A stretch of 64,000 bases of DNA from Pseudomonas sp. BGI-2 (GCF_004310295.1 NZ_SISB01000002.1:216875-280874), one strand, 5' to 3'. Positions 39,505 to 49,095 are shown, counted from the stretch's first letter. Notes: a model not told the origin generated them from the sequence alone. Numbers and translations: made by a program.

Positions 39505-39532
39505 CGGTCGCGCTCCCTGTAGAAGATGCTAC

Positions 39533-39563
39533 AGGATCAACCTTGCCATGCTGGCAAGGTCAA
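39533..39563 (-). promoter_or_regulatory. CueR-controlled promoter of copA-cueR
   Basis: On the minus strand: -35 TTGACC (39563-39558), a 19-base spacer TTGCCAGCATGGCAAGGTT holding the CueR dyad CCTTGCC-N4-GGCAAGG, then -10 GATCCT (39538-39533). The long 19-base spacer and the dyad are the signature of MerR-type promoters and closely match the E. coli copA promoter. Confidence 0.9.
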
Positions 39564-39593
39564 GCGCAAAGATCGAGGTGCTCAAACCCGCCC

Positions 39594-39686
39594 TGTAGGA
39601 GCGAGGCTTGCCCGCGAAGGGGCCGTAACATTCAACATTGATACTGAATGCAACGGCCCTTTCGCGGGCAAGCCTCGCTCCTACAG
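39594..39686. repeat. REPIN
   Basis: TGTAGGAGCGAGGCTTGCCC at 39594 and its inverse ending CTCCTACAG at 39686. Confidence 0.88.
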
Positions 39687-39699
39687 GGGTCGATGGTGG

Positions 39700-40083
39700 T
39701 CAGTAGTCCAGGACAGTGGGCTTGAGGTACATCCCTTCCTGCGTCATCGCAATCCGGAATTTCAACACATCCCCGGCCTTGAGCGTGATGTTCTGCGAGC
39801 CCGGTGCGAGCATGCCCGGGTTGCAACCCGGTGCCTGGCCCGGCAACAGTTTGAGGCGCAGGGACACATTGCCCGGCGGCAGGTTGAACGAAGTGCTTTG
39901 TTCCTGGAACAGCCGCGCCGACAGTTGATCCTGGATGTACACGCCGATCTCGCAGGAGGTCGCGACTTCCAGGCGCTCGCGGGAAATGATCAGTACGCCA
40001 TAGTCCTCCCCGGCGGCTTGAACCGAAGGTGTCGCGGCAAATAGGCTGAGGAAGCCAAACAGGCTGAGAGCTGACCAGCGCAT
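39700..40083 (-). CDS. Exported hypothetical protein next to the copper genes
   Basis: A 127-residue protein with a clear signal peptide (MRWSALSLFGFLSLFAATPSVQA) and no other membrane segment, so probably periplasmic. The mature part looks beta-rich (GVLIISRERLEVATSCEIGV, NLPPGNVSLRLKLLPGQ) and has two cysteines. It is somewhat like small DUF2846-type proteins, but I am not sure. It is divergent from copZ, whose CueR promoter lies in the shared gap. There is no metal-binding motif beyond the two cysteines. A link to copper is only positional. Confidence 0.7.
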   Translation of the reverse strand: MRWSALSLFGFLSLFAATPSVQAAGEDYGVLIISRERLEVATSCEIGVYIQDQLSARLFQEQSTSFNLPPGNVSLRLKLLPGQAPGCNPGMLAPGSQNITLKAGDVLKFRIAMTQEGMYLKPTVLDY

Positions 40084-40170
40084 GGCTGAATCTCCTGAAG
40101 TCGAGTCATTGATGCACGCAGCTTGGCCGAGCACGACGCCGATTGCCAGCCCGGCAGCTCTCTCCAGAAC

Positions 40171-40201
40171 TTGACCTTGCCAGGGTGGCAAGCTCGAGAC
40201 T
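40171..40201 (+). promoter_or_regulatory. CueR-type promoter of copZ
   Basis: -35 TTGACC (40171-40176), 19-base spacer TTGCCAGGGTGGCAAGCTC with the dyad CTTGCC-N5-GGCAAG, then -10-like GAGACT (40196-40201). The first half is identical to the copA promoter over TTGACCTTGCCAG. It lies 30 bases ahead of copZ. Confidence 0.82.
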
Positions 40202-40231
40202 GCCCGCAACCCTCATGAAAGGAGCCACACC

Positions 40232-40429
40232 ATGCAAGTGTTCAACGTTCAAGGCATGTCCTGCGGTCACTGCGTCAAAGCCATTACCCAGGCGCTGCAA
40301 GCCAAGGATCCTGCGGCCAGCGTGCGGGTTGATCTGGCGGCAAAGGAAGTCGGCGTTGAAAGCGCGCTGTCGGCCGAGCAAGTGATCGCTGCGATCACTG
40401 AAGAAGGCTACAACGTAAAACTCGCTTAA
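40232..40429 (+). CDS. copZ: Copper chaperone of the HMA family
   Basis: A 65-residue single heavy-metal-associated domain that binds Cu(I) through Cys11 and Cys14 of GMSCGHC and hands it to CopA or CueR. The beta-alpha-beta pattern and a closing EEGYNVKLA are typical. AAAGGAG precedes the ATG. It has its own CueR-type promoter and is transcribed away from copA. Confidence 0.95.
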   Translation: MQVFNVQGMSCGHCVKAITQALQAKDPAASVRVDLAAKEVGVESALSAEQVIAAITEEGYNVKLA

Positions 40430-40447
40430 GACCCAACATAAATCTCC

Positions 40448-40538
40448 TGTGGGAGCGGGCTTGCTTGCGAAGAGGGAGTATCAGGCGACATTACTGTTGA
40501 ATGACACACCGCATTCGCGAGCAAGCCCGCTCCCACAG
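40448..40538. repeat. REPIN
   Basis: TGTGGGAGCGGGCTTGCTTG at 40448 and its inverse ending CTCCCACA at 40538. Confidence 0.87.
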
Positions 40539-40648
40539 GTTTTGCATTCATTAAGTGATTTTAATAGTTAGCGACCTAACGGAATGTTCAAGGCGTCGAT
40601 GCGCGGCTAGACTGTCGGGCTGCCGACTTATGCCCAACTGGATGCCTG

Positions 40649-41845
40649 ATGAACTTCCGTACCATTTTGATTCTTGGCGCCCTGAGCGCTTTCGGCCCGC
40701 TGGCGATCGATTTCTATCTGCCGGCGTTCCCGGCGATGGCGCTCGCGTTCGGCACCGATGAGAAACACGTTCAGCTGACACTGGCCGCGTATTTCCTGGG
40801 CCTGTCCCTCGGTCAACTGGCGTACGGACCGGTAGCGGATCGCTTCGGGCGGCGGATTCCATTGCTGACGGGCGTCGGGTTGTTCACCGCCGCCTCCCTG
40901 GCCTGCGCGTTTGCGCCGAATCTGGAATGGTTGATCGGTGCGCGGTTCATTCAGGCGCTCGGTGGTTGCGCGGGGATGGTGATCGCCCGAGCGGTGGTCA
41001 GTGACAAATGCGATGCGGTGGGGTCGGCGAAAGTCTTTTCGCAGCTGATGCTGGTGATGGGCCTGGCACCGATTCTCGCGCCCATGCTGGGTGGACTGCT
41101 CGTCAATACGACGGGCTGGCAGTCGATCTTCCTGGTGCTGACCGGTTTCAGTGCCCTGGCGGGGTTGGCCGTGGCGATCGGGTTGCCGGAAAGCCTTCCG
41201 GCCCATGTACCGCGTCAGCCGCTGTCGGGAGCGTTGCGTCAATACGGTCGGCTGTTGTCGGATCCGGTCTACCTCGGCCACGCCTTGACCGGCGGTATCG
41301 CCATTGCCGGGATGTTTGCCTACATCGCCGGTTCACCCTTCGTCTTCATCAAACTCTACGGCGTACCGGCCGAGCATTTCGGCTGGCTGTTCGGGACCAA
41401 CGCGGCGGGTTTCATTCTGGTGGCGCAGGTCAACGCGCGACTGCTGGCCAAGCGTGGCCCGGCATTCTTGCTGGTGCGTACCGTGTGGATCTACCTGGGT
41501 GCGGGCCTGACGCTGCTCGCCGTCAGTGCGCTGCACACCGAGCAGTTATGGCCGCTGCTGATTCCGCTGTTTATCTGCATCGCCAGCCTCGGTTGCATCC
41601 TCCCCAACGCCTCGGCCTGCGCCATGAACGGGCAGGGCGCCCGCGCCGGCAGTGCGTCGGCGATGCTCGGTTGCCTGCAATTCAGCGTCGCCGCCGGTGC
41701 TGCGGCGTTGGTCGGTGTTTTACACGATGGCAGCGCCGTGCCGATGGCCATGGTCATCAGCCTGTGCGGGATTCTGGTGGTGAGCGTGGCGATGCTCACC
41801 CGGCGTTTGCAAAATGCGCGGGCATTGGCGCAAGCCCAGGTCTGA
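40649..41845 (+). CDS. Bcr/CflA-family multidrug efflux MFS transporter
   Basis: A 398-residue 12-helix MFS drug exporter. The N-terminus ILGALSAFGPLAIDFYLPAFP and the loop GQLAYGPVADRFGRRIPLL are diagnostic of the Bcr/CflA group, followed by FIQALGGCAGMVIARAVVSD. Substrate not predictable. It stands alone, with a small opposite-strand gene starting just beyond its stop. Confidence 0.92.
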   Translation: MNFRTILILGALSAFGPLAIDFYLPAFPAMALAFGTDEKHVQLTLAAYFLGLSLGQLAYGPVADRFGRRIPLLTGVGLFTAASLACAFAPNLEWLIGARFIQALGGCAGMVIARAVVSDKCDAVGSAKVFSQLMLVMGLAPILAPMLGGLLVNTTGWQSIFLVLTGFSALAGLAVAIGLPESLPAHVPRQPLSGALRQYGRLLSDPVYLGHALTGGIAIAGMFAYIAGSPFVFIKLYGVPAEHFGWLFGTNAAGFILVAQVNARLLAKRGPAFLLVRTVWIYLGAGLTLLAVSALHTEQLWPLLIPLFICIASLGCILPNASACAMNGQGARAGSASAMLGCLQFSVAAGAAALVGVLHDGSAVPMAMVISLCGILVVSVAMLTRRLQNARALAQAQV

Positions 41846-41853
41846 GGACGGAC

Positions 41854-42024
41854 TCAGCCAGCAGCGCGCTGCTGGCGGTCGGGGAATTGATGGGGCGCAA
41901 GCAATCGCGCTTCAAGGGTTTTAGTGAAGGCGAGTGCTTCAGCTTCGCTGCGGAACGTTACAGCGTGTTGGTCCAGACGGACCTGCCACTGGGATTTAGC
42001 CACTTCTTTTATCAGGATCTTCAT
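41854..42024 (-). CDS. Small 56-residue protein of unknown function
   Basis: A short frame missed by length cut-offs: it starts MKILIKEVAKSQWQVRLDQH and ends PHQFPDRQQRAAG. The ATG at 42024 is preceded by a strong GGAGAG site. The pattern (a beta-hairpin-like front with Q-W-x-V-R-L, then an AEALAFTKTLEARL helix) resembles small DUF2188-like proteins. No function can be given. It stops 8 bases from the Bcr/CflA stop. Confidence 0.65.
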   Translation of the reverse strand: MKILIKEVAKSQWQVRLDQHAVTFRSEAEALAFTKTLEARLLAPHQFPDRQQRAAG

Positions 42025-42136
42025 TGCTGAACTCTCCTCTCTTAAAAGATGTTACGTAAAAGAATGCATCGCAGAGGTTTCGATTGTAGACCCGTATACG
42101 ATCACAAATATGACAAAGGTCAACTCTCGGACTGAC

Positions 42137-42160
42137 GGTGTCGTCCATCTGGACGACACC
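42137..42160. terminator. Perfect hairpin between two minus-strand genes
   Basis: GGTGTCGTCC, ATCT, GGACGACACC form a perfect 10-bp stem 14 bases past the oxidoreductase stop. No T-run follows on the minus strand, but T-rich sequence follows on the plus strand. It may be a terminator or a transcript-end stabiliser. Confidence 0.45.
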
Positions 42161-42174
42161 TGTTTCATCTTGTT

Positions 42175-43188
42175 TCAGAACCCTTCGAGCACAATCTTGC
42201 CCTTGGACTTGCCACTTTCAAGCAGCTCATGGGCGCGACGCAGGTTGGCCGCGTTGATGGTCCCGAAGTGCTCGCCGACCGTGGTCTTCAGCGTACCGGC
42301 GTCGATCAGCCCGGCCACGCGGTTGAGCAGTTTGTGCTGCTCGATCATGTCCGCCGTTTCGAACAGCGAGCGGGTGTACATGAACTCCCAGTGCAGCGAC
42401 AGGCTCTTGCGCTTGAGCTTGGTCACGTCCAGCGCTTTCGGATCATCGATCAACGCCAGTTTGCCCTGTGGCGCTAACGCCTCGACCAGTTGATCCAGGT
42501 GGTGCTCGGTCTGGGTCAGGCTGGCGACGTGGGTCACATGGCCGATGCCTGCGCGTTTGAGTTCTTCACTCAACGGCTGGCTGTGATCGATCACCAGATC
42601 GGCGCCCAACTCGCGCACCCAGCTCTGGGTTTGCGCACGGGAAGCGGTGCCGATGACGTTCAGCCCGGTTAGCTGGCTGGCCAGTTGCGTGAGAATCGAC
42701 CCCACACCGCCCGCCGCGCCGACGATCAGCAGGCTCTGGCCCTCATCGGCTTGACCTTCGCGCACTTGCAGGCGTTCGAAAAGCAATTCCCAGGCGGTGA
42801 TGGCGGTCAGCGGCAACGCGGCGGCTTCGGCGAAACCGAGGGTTTTCGGCATATGGCCGACGATGCGCTCGTCCACCACGTGCAATTCGCTATTGCCCCC
42901 CGCACGGGCGATGGAACCGGCGTAAAACACCTTGTCGCCCGCCTTGAACAGTGTGACTTCACTGCCGACAGCCTTGACCACACCGGCCACGTCCCAACCC
43001 AGCACTTTCGCCGCGCCATCTTCAGGCTGGACGTTCTGACGGACCTTGGTGTCGACCGGGTTCACCGAGATGGCTTTGACTTCCACCAACAGATCACGCG
43101 GCCCTGCAACCGGTTCTGGCAGTTCGATGTCTTGCAGGGAATTGGCGTCACTGATCGGCAAAGACGCGTAATAGGCGATGGCTTTCAT
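42175..43188 (-). CDS. Zinc-type alcohol dehydrogenase-like quinone oxidoreductase
   Basis: A 337-residue medium-chain dehydrogenase/reductase, NADPH-dependent quinone- or enone-reductase type. Segments: ISVNPVDTKVRQ, LGWDVAGVVKAVGSEV, cofactor loop LLIVGAAGGVGSILTQLA. The usual catalytic zinc cysteines are absent, as in this subgroup. The ATG at 43188 has an AGGAG site. A monooxygenase-like gene lies 32 bases upstream on the same strand, so the two are probably one operon regulated by the divergent LysR gene. Confidence 0.9.
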   Translation of the reverse strand: MKAIAYYASLPISDANSLQDIELPEPVAGPRDLLVEVKAISVNPVDTKVRQNVQPEDGAAKVLGWDVAGVVKAVGSEVTLFKAGDKVFYAGSIARAGGNSELHVVDERIVGHMPKTLGFAEAAALPLTAITAWELLFERLQVREGQADEGQSLLIVGAAGGVGSILTQLASQLTGLNVIGTASRAQTQSWVRELGADLVIDHSQPLSEELKRAGIGHVTHVASLTQTEHHLDQLVEALAPQGKLALIDDPKALDVTKLKRKSLSLHWEFMYTRSLFETADMIEQHKLLNRVAGLIDAGTLKTTVGEHFGTINAANLRRAHELLESGKSKGKIVLEGF

Positions 43189-43220
43189 GTAGGGCTCCTG
43201 AACAGTCATAGAAGAAGGGA

Positions 43221-43514
43221 TCAAGCCACGGTGCGCAGGCGCTTGAGTTCGAAGTGCTCGAGAAAGTCGTCGGCCTTGGCGCGGAAGCTCTGGACATGGG
43301 CGCTGGCGTCATGGGCTTGCAGGGCCTCGTCGCTGCTCCAGTGTTCAATCATGTAGAAAGCCAGCGGATTGGCCAGGTCCTGGTGCAGGTCGTATTGACC
43401 GCAACCGGCCTCGGCGCGGGTCGGTTCAACCAGCGCACGCAGGTGCTGTTCGAGGGCGTCTTGCTGGCCGGCTTTGGCGATGAGGGTGGCAATGGCGGTG
43501 AAAGGCTGGGACAT
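43221..43514 (-). CDS. Antibiotic-biosynthesis-monooxygenase-family protein (YgiN-like)
   Basis: A 97-residue ABM-fold protein (FTAIATLIAKAGQQDALEQH, EAGCGQYDLHQDLANP, FYMIEHWSSDEALQAH). Members of this size act as quinol monooxygenases or small redox helpers. It is first in a two-gene operon with a quinone-type reductase, which supports a role in quinone or electrophile metabolism. Confidence 0.88.
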   Translation of the reverse strand: MSQPFTAIATLIAKAGQQDALEQHLRALVEPTRAEAGCGQYDLHQDLANPLAFYMIEHWSSDEALQAHDASAHVQSFRAKADDFLEHFELKRLRTVA

Positions 43515-43632
43515 GGTCAGCTCCAGAAACGGGATGATTTCGATGGGACGGATGATTGGCTATTTCTCTGCAAGATAAAACCCGCTAAAAGAGCAGTCTC
43601 TTTCAGTATTTTTTTGATAATCGGGGCTGGAA

Positions 43633-44562
43633 ATGCTGCGTTTCGATGACTTGCAGTTATTCGTCCGGGCTGCGGACCTGGGGAGTTTGTCGGCGGCTGC
43701 ACGGGTGATGGACATGTCGGCGGCGGTGGCCAGTGCGGCGTTGAAGCGCATCGAACAGCAACTCGGCGCGCGTTTGCTGGCGCGTTCCACCCGTAGTTTG
43801 CGCTTGACCGCCGAAGGTGAGGGCTTTCTGGAATATGCCCGGGCTGCCCTGAGCAATCTCGATGAGGGTCGCCGTTTGCTGGCCAGCGGTCAGGATCAGG
43901 TCAGCGGGATTTTGCAGTTGTCGGCACCGTCGGACTTCGGCCGCAACCTGTTGCTGCCATGGCTCGACGAATTCCAGCGTGAGCATCCCAAACTGACCGT
44001 GCGCCTGTTGCTGGGTGATCGCATCGCCGACCTGTTCCGCCAGCCGGTGGACATTGCCCTGCGTTACGGCGAACCGGAAGACTCAAGCCTGGTGGCACTG
44101 CCCATCGCTGCGCAGAACCGCCGTGTGCTCTGCGCGGCGCCGAGTTATCTGGCCAGGCATGGCGAGCCGCGGCATCTGGAACAACTGGCGCAGCACAATT
44201 GTTTGTTGTTCATGCTCGGCAGCCGGGTCCATGACCACTGGAGTTTCCACGACGGCAAACGCGAGGTCGGCCTGACCGTCAGTGGTGATCGCTTCAGTGA
44301 CGATGCCGATGTCGTGCGGTTGTGGGCGGTCGCAGGGGCAGGGATTGCTTGTAAGTCCTGGCTCGATGTCGCCGCCGATGTGCTCGCCGGACGATTGAAA
44401 GTGCTGATGCCGGAGTTGCTCTGCGAGCGCGCACCGCTGAATCTGCTGTGCGCCCATCGCGCACAATTGAGTAAGCCGGTGAACCTTTTGCGGGAAATGC
44501 TTGCCAGCCGATGCGCTCATTTAGGCAGTCAATTTCCGACGATATCGGGCATCGATCATTAG
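43633..44562 (+). CDS. LysR-family transcriptional regulator
   Basis: A 309-residue regulator with an N-terminal winged helix-turn-helix (LFVRAADLGSLSAAARVMDMSAAVASAALKRIE) and a C-terminal periplasmic-binding-like sensor (QVSGILQLSAPSDFGRNLLLP). It is divergent from the ABM/quinone-reductase pair with a 118-base gap, the usual arrangement for a LysR activator and its target. Inducer unknown. Confidence 0.93.
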   Translation: MLRFDDLQLFVRAADLGSLSAAARVMDMSAAVASAALKRIEQQLGARLLARSTRSLRLTAEGEGFLEYARAALSNLDEGRRLLASGQDQVSGILQLSAPSDFGRNLLLPWLDEFQREHPKLTVRLLLGDRIADLFRQPVDIALRYGEPEDSSLVALPIAAQNRRVLCAAPSYLARHGEPRHLEQLAQHNCLLFMLGSRVHDHWSFHDGKREVGLTVSGDRFSDDADVVRLWAVAGAGIACKSWLDVAADVLAGRLKVLMPELLCERAPLNLLCAHRAQLSKPVNLLREMLASRCAHLGSQFPTISGIDH

Positions 44563-44879
44563 TCGCAGGCAAATAGCGAAATTTCTGTCAGGAACTATCA
44601 CCACCCGCGCTTTCCCAAGGGCAGGAACCGGCGGTTAACCCGCTTATACTAGCGCCCGCCTCATGTACGCACCGTCGATCTCGCGATGGCGAGTCCGCGT
44701 TCCAGTCGGCACGGACCCTCGGCCAGGCATCAGACCTTCGCGATACCTGCGAGGCAATGGCACAGGTGAGTGAGGGACTTTGCCCGGCTTATGGCGGTTT
44801 CCGCGTCTTGGCCGATGACACATTACTGGTCAAGATGTCTCTGAGCAGCAGACGAAACGATTCAACAGGGAGTGAATAC
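44563..44879. other. 317-base gap, no gene supported
   Basis: It precedes the ArsR-type gene. The frame is open from 44757, but only the ATG at 44880 has a ribosome-binding site. The segment CTTATACTAG near 44642 resembles a -10 region. Confidence 0.4.
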
Positions 44880-45614
44880 ATGGAACATGCACCTTGCATC
44901 AGCCAGATCGCCACGTTACTGGCTGACCCCAAGCGCAGCGCAATGATGTGGGCCTTGATGGACGGCTCGGCGCGGCAGACCGAAGAGCTGGCGCTACTGA
45001 CCGGTCTGTCACCGTCTTCGGCCAGTGCACACCTGGGGCGTTTGTCCGCCGGAGGTCTGTTGAAAGTCGAAATCCGTGGGCGCAAACGCTTTTTCCGCCT
45101 GGCCGCGCCTGAAGTCGGCGCGGCAATCGAAGCATTGGCCAGCGCGACGCTGGCCAGTACCCCGCAGCCAGTCCCGGACGTTTTCAAGCGCCCCAGCCCC
45201 ATTGCCAAACCTCAGGCAGCGCCTTCGTCGTTATTGCGGGCCCGACTGTGCGATGACCATTTGGGAGGCACTCTGGCCGCCGATCTTTACCAGCGGCTGC
45301 TGGATGCGGGCTGGATCGAGCAGTTCGAACAGCGCGTCATGATCACCCACAAGGGTTCCACTCAACTGGCCTCGCGCGGGGTGTTCATCCAGGCCCTGGC
45401 CCATCGCAACAGCAGAGTTGCGTGCCCGTGTCCCGACTGGAGCGAAAGACGCCCGCACATGGGCGGTTCGCTGGGCGCTGCGTTGTTGCAGCTGTTCATG
45501 CAGTCCGGCTGGTTGAGCCTGCCCAACGATTCGCGAGCCTTGCAGATCACGGCCGCGGGGCAGCGGGAGATCCATCGTTTTGCCAAGGAAACCGAGCTGG
45601 AAATGGCGCTTTAG
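44880..45614 (+). CDS. ArsR-type winged-helix transcriptional regulator
   Basis: A 244-residue regulator. The N-terminal ~95 residues form an ArsR-like winged helix (IATLLADPKRSAMMWALMDG, LALLTGLSPSSASAHLGRL, GRKRFFRLA). The C-terminal half (RARLCDDHLGGTLAADLYQRL, then a CPCPDW segment with nearby Cys and His) is common in pseudomonad homologues and may bind a metal or electrophile. AGGGAG precedes the ATG at 44880. No target gene is adjacent on the right, as a long repeat follows. Confidence 0.85.
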   Translation: MEHAPCISQIATLLADPKRSAMMWALMDGSARQTEELALLTGLSPSSASAHLGRLSAGGLLKVEIRGRKRFFRLAAPEVGAAIEALASATLASTPQPVPDVFKRPSPIAKPQAAPSSLLRARLCDDHLGGTLAADLYQRLLDAGWIEQFEQRVMITHKGSTQLASRGVFIQALAHRNSRVACPCPDWSERRPHMGGSLGAALLQLFMQSGWLSLPNDSRALQITAAGQREIHRFAKETELEMAL

Positions 45615-45656
45615 AACCGTTTGATGGACTAAGCCGGTAGGGCAGAACACCGAACC

Positions 45657-45820
45657 TGTGGGAGTGAGCCTTTGTGGCGAGGGGATTTATCCCCGTTCGG
45701 CTGCGAAGCAGTCGCAAAACCAGTGCATGCGGTGTATCTGATACTGCCTTATTGCAGGTTTGGGGCCGCTGCGCGACCCAACGGGGATAAATCCCCTCAC
45801 CACAAAGGCTCGCTCCTACA
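45657..45820. repeat. Long composite REPIN
   Basis: Outer TGTGGGAGTGAGCC arm at 45657 and GGCTCGCTCCTACA at 45807-45820, with inner arms GTGGCGAGGGGATTTATCCC and GGGATAAATCCCCTCACCAC. The inner arms are the other well-known fluorescent-pseudomonad REP head (GTGGCGAGGG). Total about 164 bases, roughly twice the others here. Confidence 0.82.
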
Positions 45821-45838
45821 GGGGTTATGCGGTGAGGC

Positions 45839-46801
<963 letters not shown>

Positions 46802-46874
46802 TCATCAGGTGCAGATGGCGAGCATTCTACAGATGCCCGTAGAAACAATTAGCAAAACCTGACCAGCCGGTTCA

Positions 46875-47840
46875 TCACACCGCTGGCTGTTCCCGTCGAT
46901 AGGCGTAGGTCTCGGCGAAGCGCGAGAGCAGGAATTCGGCGCAGGTGGTGGCCGGGTACTTCGCCGGGTGTGATTCGTCCTGGCAACCGGGCAGGCATTC
47001 AATGGGTGTGTCGGGGTGGGGTTCGGCGAAGAACGGCATCGAGTATCGATCGACACCCAGCGGGCTGATCACCCGGTGCGGCGTCGACACATAACGGTCG
47101 TTGCTCCAGCGCGCCATCATGTCGCCGAGATTGACCACGAACGTGCCTTCGATTGGCGGCGCGTCGATCCATTCGCCTTTGACGTTGCGCACTTGCAGGC
47201 CTCCGGCGGCGTCCTGATACAGCAGGGTGATGCAGCCGTAGTCAGTGTGGGCGCCGGCGCCTTGCTGATCGATGGAACTGGCGGAGTGGTGCGGCGGGTA
47301 GTGAATCATCCGCAGTACGCTGACTGGCTCATGGAAACGCGTGTCGAAGAAATCGCGCTCGATGTTCAGCGCCATCGTCATGGCTCGCAACAGGGTTTGG
47401 GCGAGCGCTTGCATGTCGACGTAGTGCTGCTCCATCAGCGCTTCCCATCCAGAGATTGATGGATGACGGTTGGGGCCGCGCAACGGTTTTTCCGCCAACA
47501 CGTGCGGGTGATCGGCCGGCAGGTGGAGGCCCATGTCGAAGGTTTCTTTCAGGTCGCTGGGTTTGCTCGGGTCAAGTTGCTCGGTCGCGATGGCGCCGTA
47601 GCCGCGATGGTGACGGGTTTGGGTGATGTCGATCTTGAGCTTTTCGCCGACGGGCAGGGCGAAGAAGCGTTGGGCATGGTCGAGCACGGCGTCGATGCGC
47701 GAAGGGCTGATCGGGTGCCCCTTGATGTAGAAAAAGCCCCACTCGCGGCAGGCGTGGTCGATCTCTTCGGCAACGCATTTCCAGGCGTGCTGGTCTTTGC
47801 TGTAGAGCGGGGTGATGTCGATGATGGGAAGGCTATTCAT
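46875..47840 (-). CDS. Isopenicillin-N-synthase-like Fe(II)/2-oxoglutarate dioxygenase
   Basis: A 321-residue non-haem iron oxygenase. The iron triad is visible as HTDYG (HxD) and the distal His in STPHRVISP, with RYSMPFF supplying the Arg-x-Ser that binds 2-oxoglutarate. The N-terminal DIOX_N domain starts LPIIDITPLYS. The physiological substrate is unknown. It precedes the adenine deaminase gene with an 82-base gap on the same strand, and a homologue has the same neighbour in P. aeruginosa (PA0147, from memory). Confidence 0.88.
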   Translation of the reverse strand: MNSLPIIDITPLYSKDQHAWKCVAEEIDHACREWGFFYIKGHPISPSRIDAVLDHAQRFFALPVGEKLKIDITQTRHHRGYGAIATEQLDPSKPSDLKETFDMGLHLPADHPHVLAEKPLRGPNRHPSISGWEALMEQHYVDMQALAQTLLRAMTMALNIERDFFDTRFHEPVSVLRMIHYPPHHSASSIDQQGAGAHTDYGCITLLYQDAAGGLQVRNVKGEWIDAPPIEGTFVVNLGDMMARWSNDRYVSTPHRVISPLGVDRYSMPFFAEPHPDTPIECLPGCQDESHPAKYPATTCAEFLLSRFAETYAYRREQPAV

Positions 47841-47899
47841 GCGGCTGTCCTGATAGAGGTATTGGCTGGATCACAATCCATCAAACACCACAGATCCAA

Positions 47900-47989
47900 T
47901 GTGGGAGCGGGCTTGCTCGCGAAAGCGGTGTGTCAGCCAACATCAATGCTGAATGTACTGCCGATTTCGCGAGCAAGCCCGCTCCCACA
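47900..47989. repeat. REPIN
   Basis: TGTGGGAGCGGGCTTGCTCG at 47900 and its inverse ending CTCCCACA at 47989. Confidence 0.88.
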
Positions 47990-48012
47990 GGGATTTGTGT
48001 TCGCCTTGGGAG

Positions 48013-49095
48013 TTACTTCGGGATGTCGGCCTTCATGCCTTCAACGTAGTAGTTCATCGACGCCAGTTGCGCATTGCTGGCCGTCGCGCCCGCCGCGATT
48101 TTCTCGGTGCCGGCCTGATCCTTGATCGGCCCTGTGAACGGGTGGAAGGCGCCGCTCTTGATGTCCGCAATGATCTGCTCGGCTTCGGTTTTCACTGCCG
48201 CTGGCACCAGGTCACTGATTGGCAGCTCAACCGTGCCTTCTTTCAATCCGCCCCAGTAGTCCTGCGACTTCCACGTGTGGTCGAGCACGCTTTGGGTCGC
48301 CTGAATGTAATGCGGGCCCCAGTCGTTGACGATTGAAGTCAGCACCGCTTTCGGCCCGAAGTGCGCCATGTCCGAAGCGTAGCCGACGGCGTACACGCCG
48401 CGACGTTCAGCCGCCTGAATGGGCGCAGGGCTGTCGGTGTGCTGGAACACCACGTCCACGCCCTGGTCGATCAGCGCATTGGCGGCATCGGCTTCCTTGC
48501 CCGGGTCGAACCAGGAATTGACCCACACCACCTTGATCTCGGTGCCGGGGTTGTACTTGTTCAGGGCCAGTTGAATGGCGTTGATGTCGCGGATCACTTC
48601 CGGGATCGGGAAGGACGCGACGTAGCCGATCTTTTTGGTCTTGGTCATCTTCGCCGCGAGGAAGCCGCCAACGTAGCGACCTTCATACGTGCGCGCCAGG
48701 TAGGTGCCGAGGTTCTTGTCCTGCTTGTAGCCGGTGGCGTGTTCGAAGGTCACCTTGGGAAACTGCTTGGCGACTTTCAGGGTCGGGTTCATGTAGCCGA
48801 AGGACGTGGTGAAGATCAGGTCGTAGTTGTCCTTGGCCATGTTGCGGATCACCCGCTCGGCGTCGGCCCCTTCGGCGACGTTTTCCACGTAGTTAGTGGT
48901 GATCTGATTGCCGAACTTGTCGGCCAGCGCCTTTCGCCCCTGTTCATGCTGATACGTCCAGCCGTGGTCACCGATCGGACCGATATAGACGAAGCCGACT
49001 TTCAGCGGGTCGGCGGCACTGGCGGTCAGGCTGGCGCTCAGACCGATGGCTGCGACGACGGCGCAAAGCAGCTTCTTCAACGGACGTTTGTGCAT
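48013..49095 (-). CDS. BMP/PnrA-family ABC transporter substrate-binding protein
   Basis: A 360-residue periplasmic binding protein with signal peptide (KKLLCAVVAAIGLSASLTASA). The family start VGFVYIGPIGDHGWTYQHEQG, NMAKDNYDLIFTTSFGY and GYASDMAHFGPK are typical of BmpA/PnrA proteins, which bind purine nucleosides. Start is either the ATG at 49095 (GGAG nine bases upstream) or one at 49110. The matching permeases and ATPase are about 5 kb to the right. It may feed them. Confidence 0.9.
   Translation of the reverse strand: MHKRPLKKLLCAVVAAIGLSASLTASAADPLKVGFVYIGPIGDHGWTYQHEQGRKALADKFGNQITTNYVENVAEGADAERVIRNMAKDNYDLIFTTSFGYMNPTLKVAKQFPKVTFEHATGYKQDKNLGTYLARTYEGRYVGGFLAAKMTKTKKIGYVASFPIPEVIRDINAIQLALNKYNPGTEIKVVWVNSWFDPGKEADAANALIDQGVDVVFQHTDSPAPIQAAERRGVYAVGYASDMAHFGPKAVLTSIVNDWGPHYIQATQSVLDHTWKSQDYWGGLKEGTVELPISDLVPAAVKTEAEQIIADIKSGAFHPFTGPIKDQAGTEKIAAGATASNAQLASMNYYVEGMKADIPK

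Noticed and set aside
37864..39522. 552-residue plus-strand frame over copA
   Set aside because: Antisense shadow of an unambiguous copper ATPase.
45657..45820. Repeated units that could be mistaken for a CRISPR array
   Set aside because: Units are inverted pairs, not evenly spaced direct repeats, and no cas gene is present.
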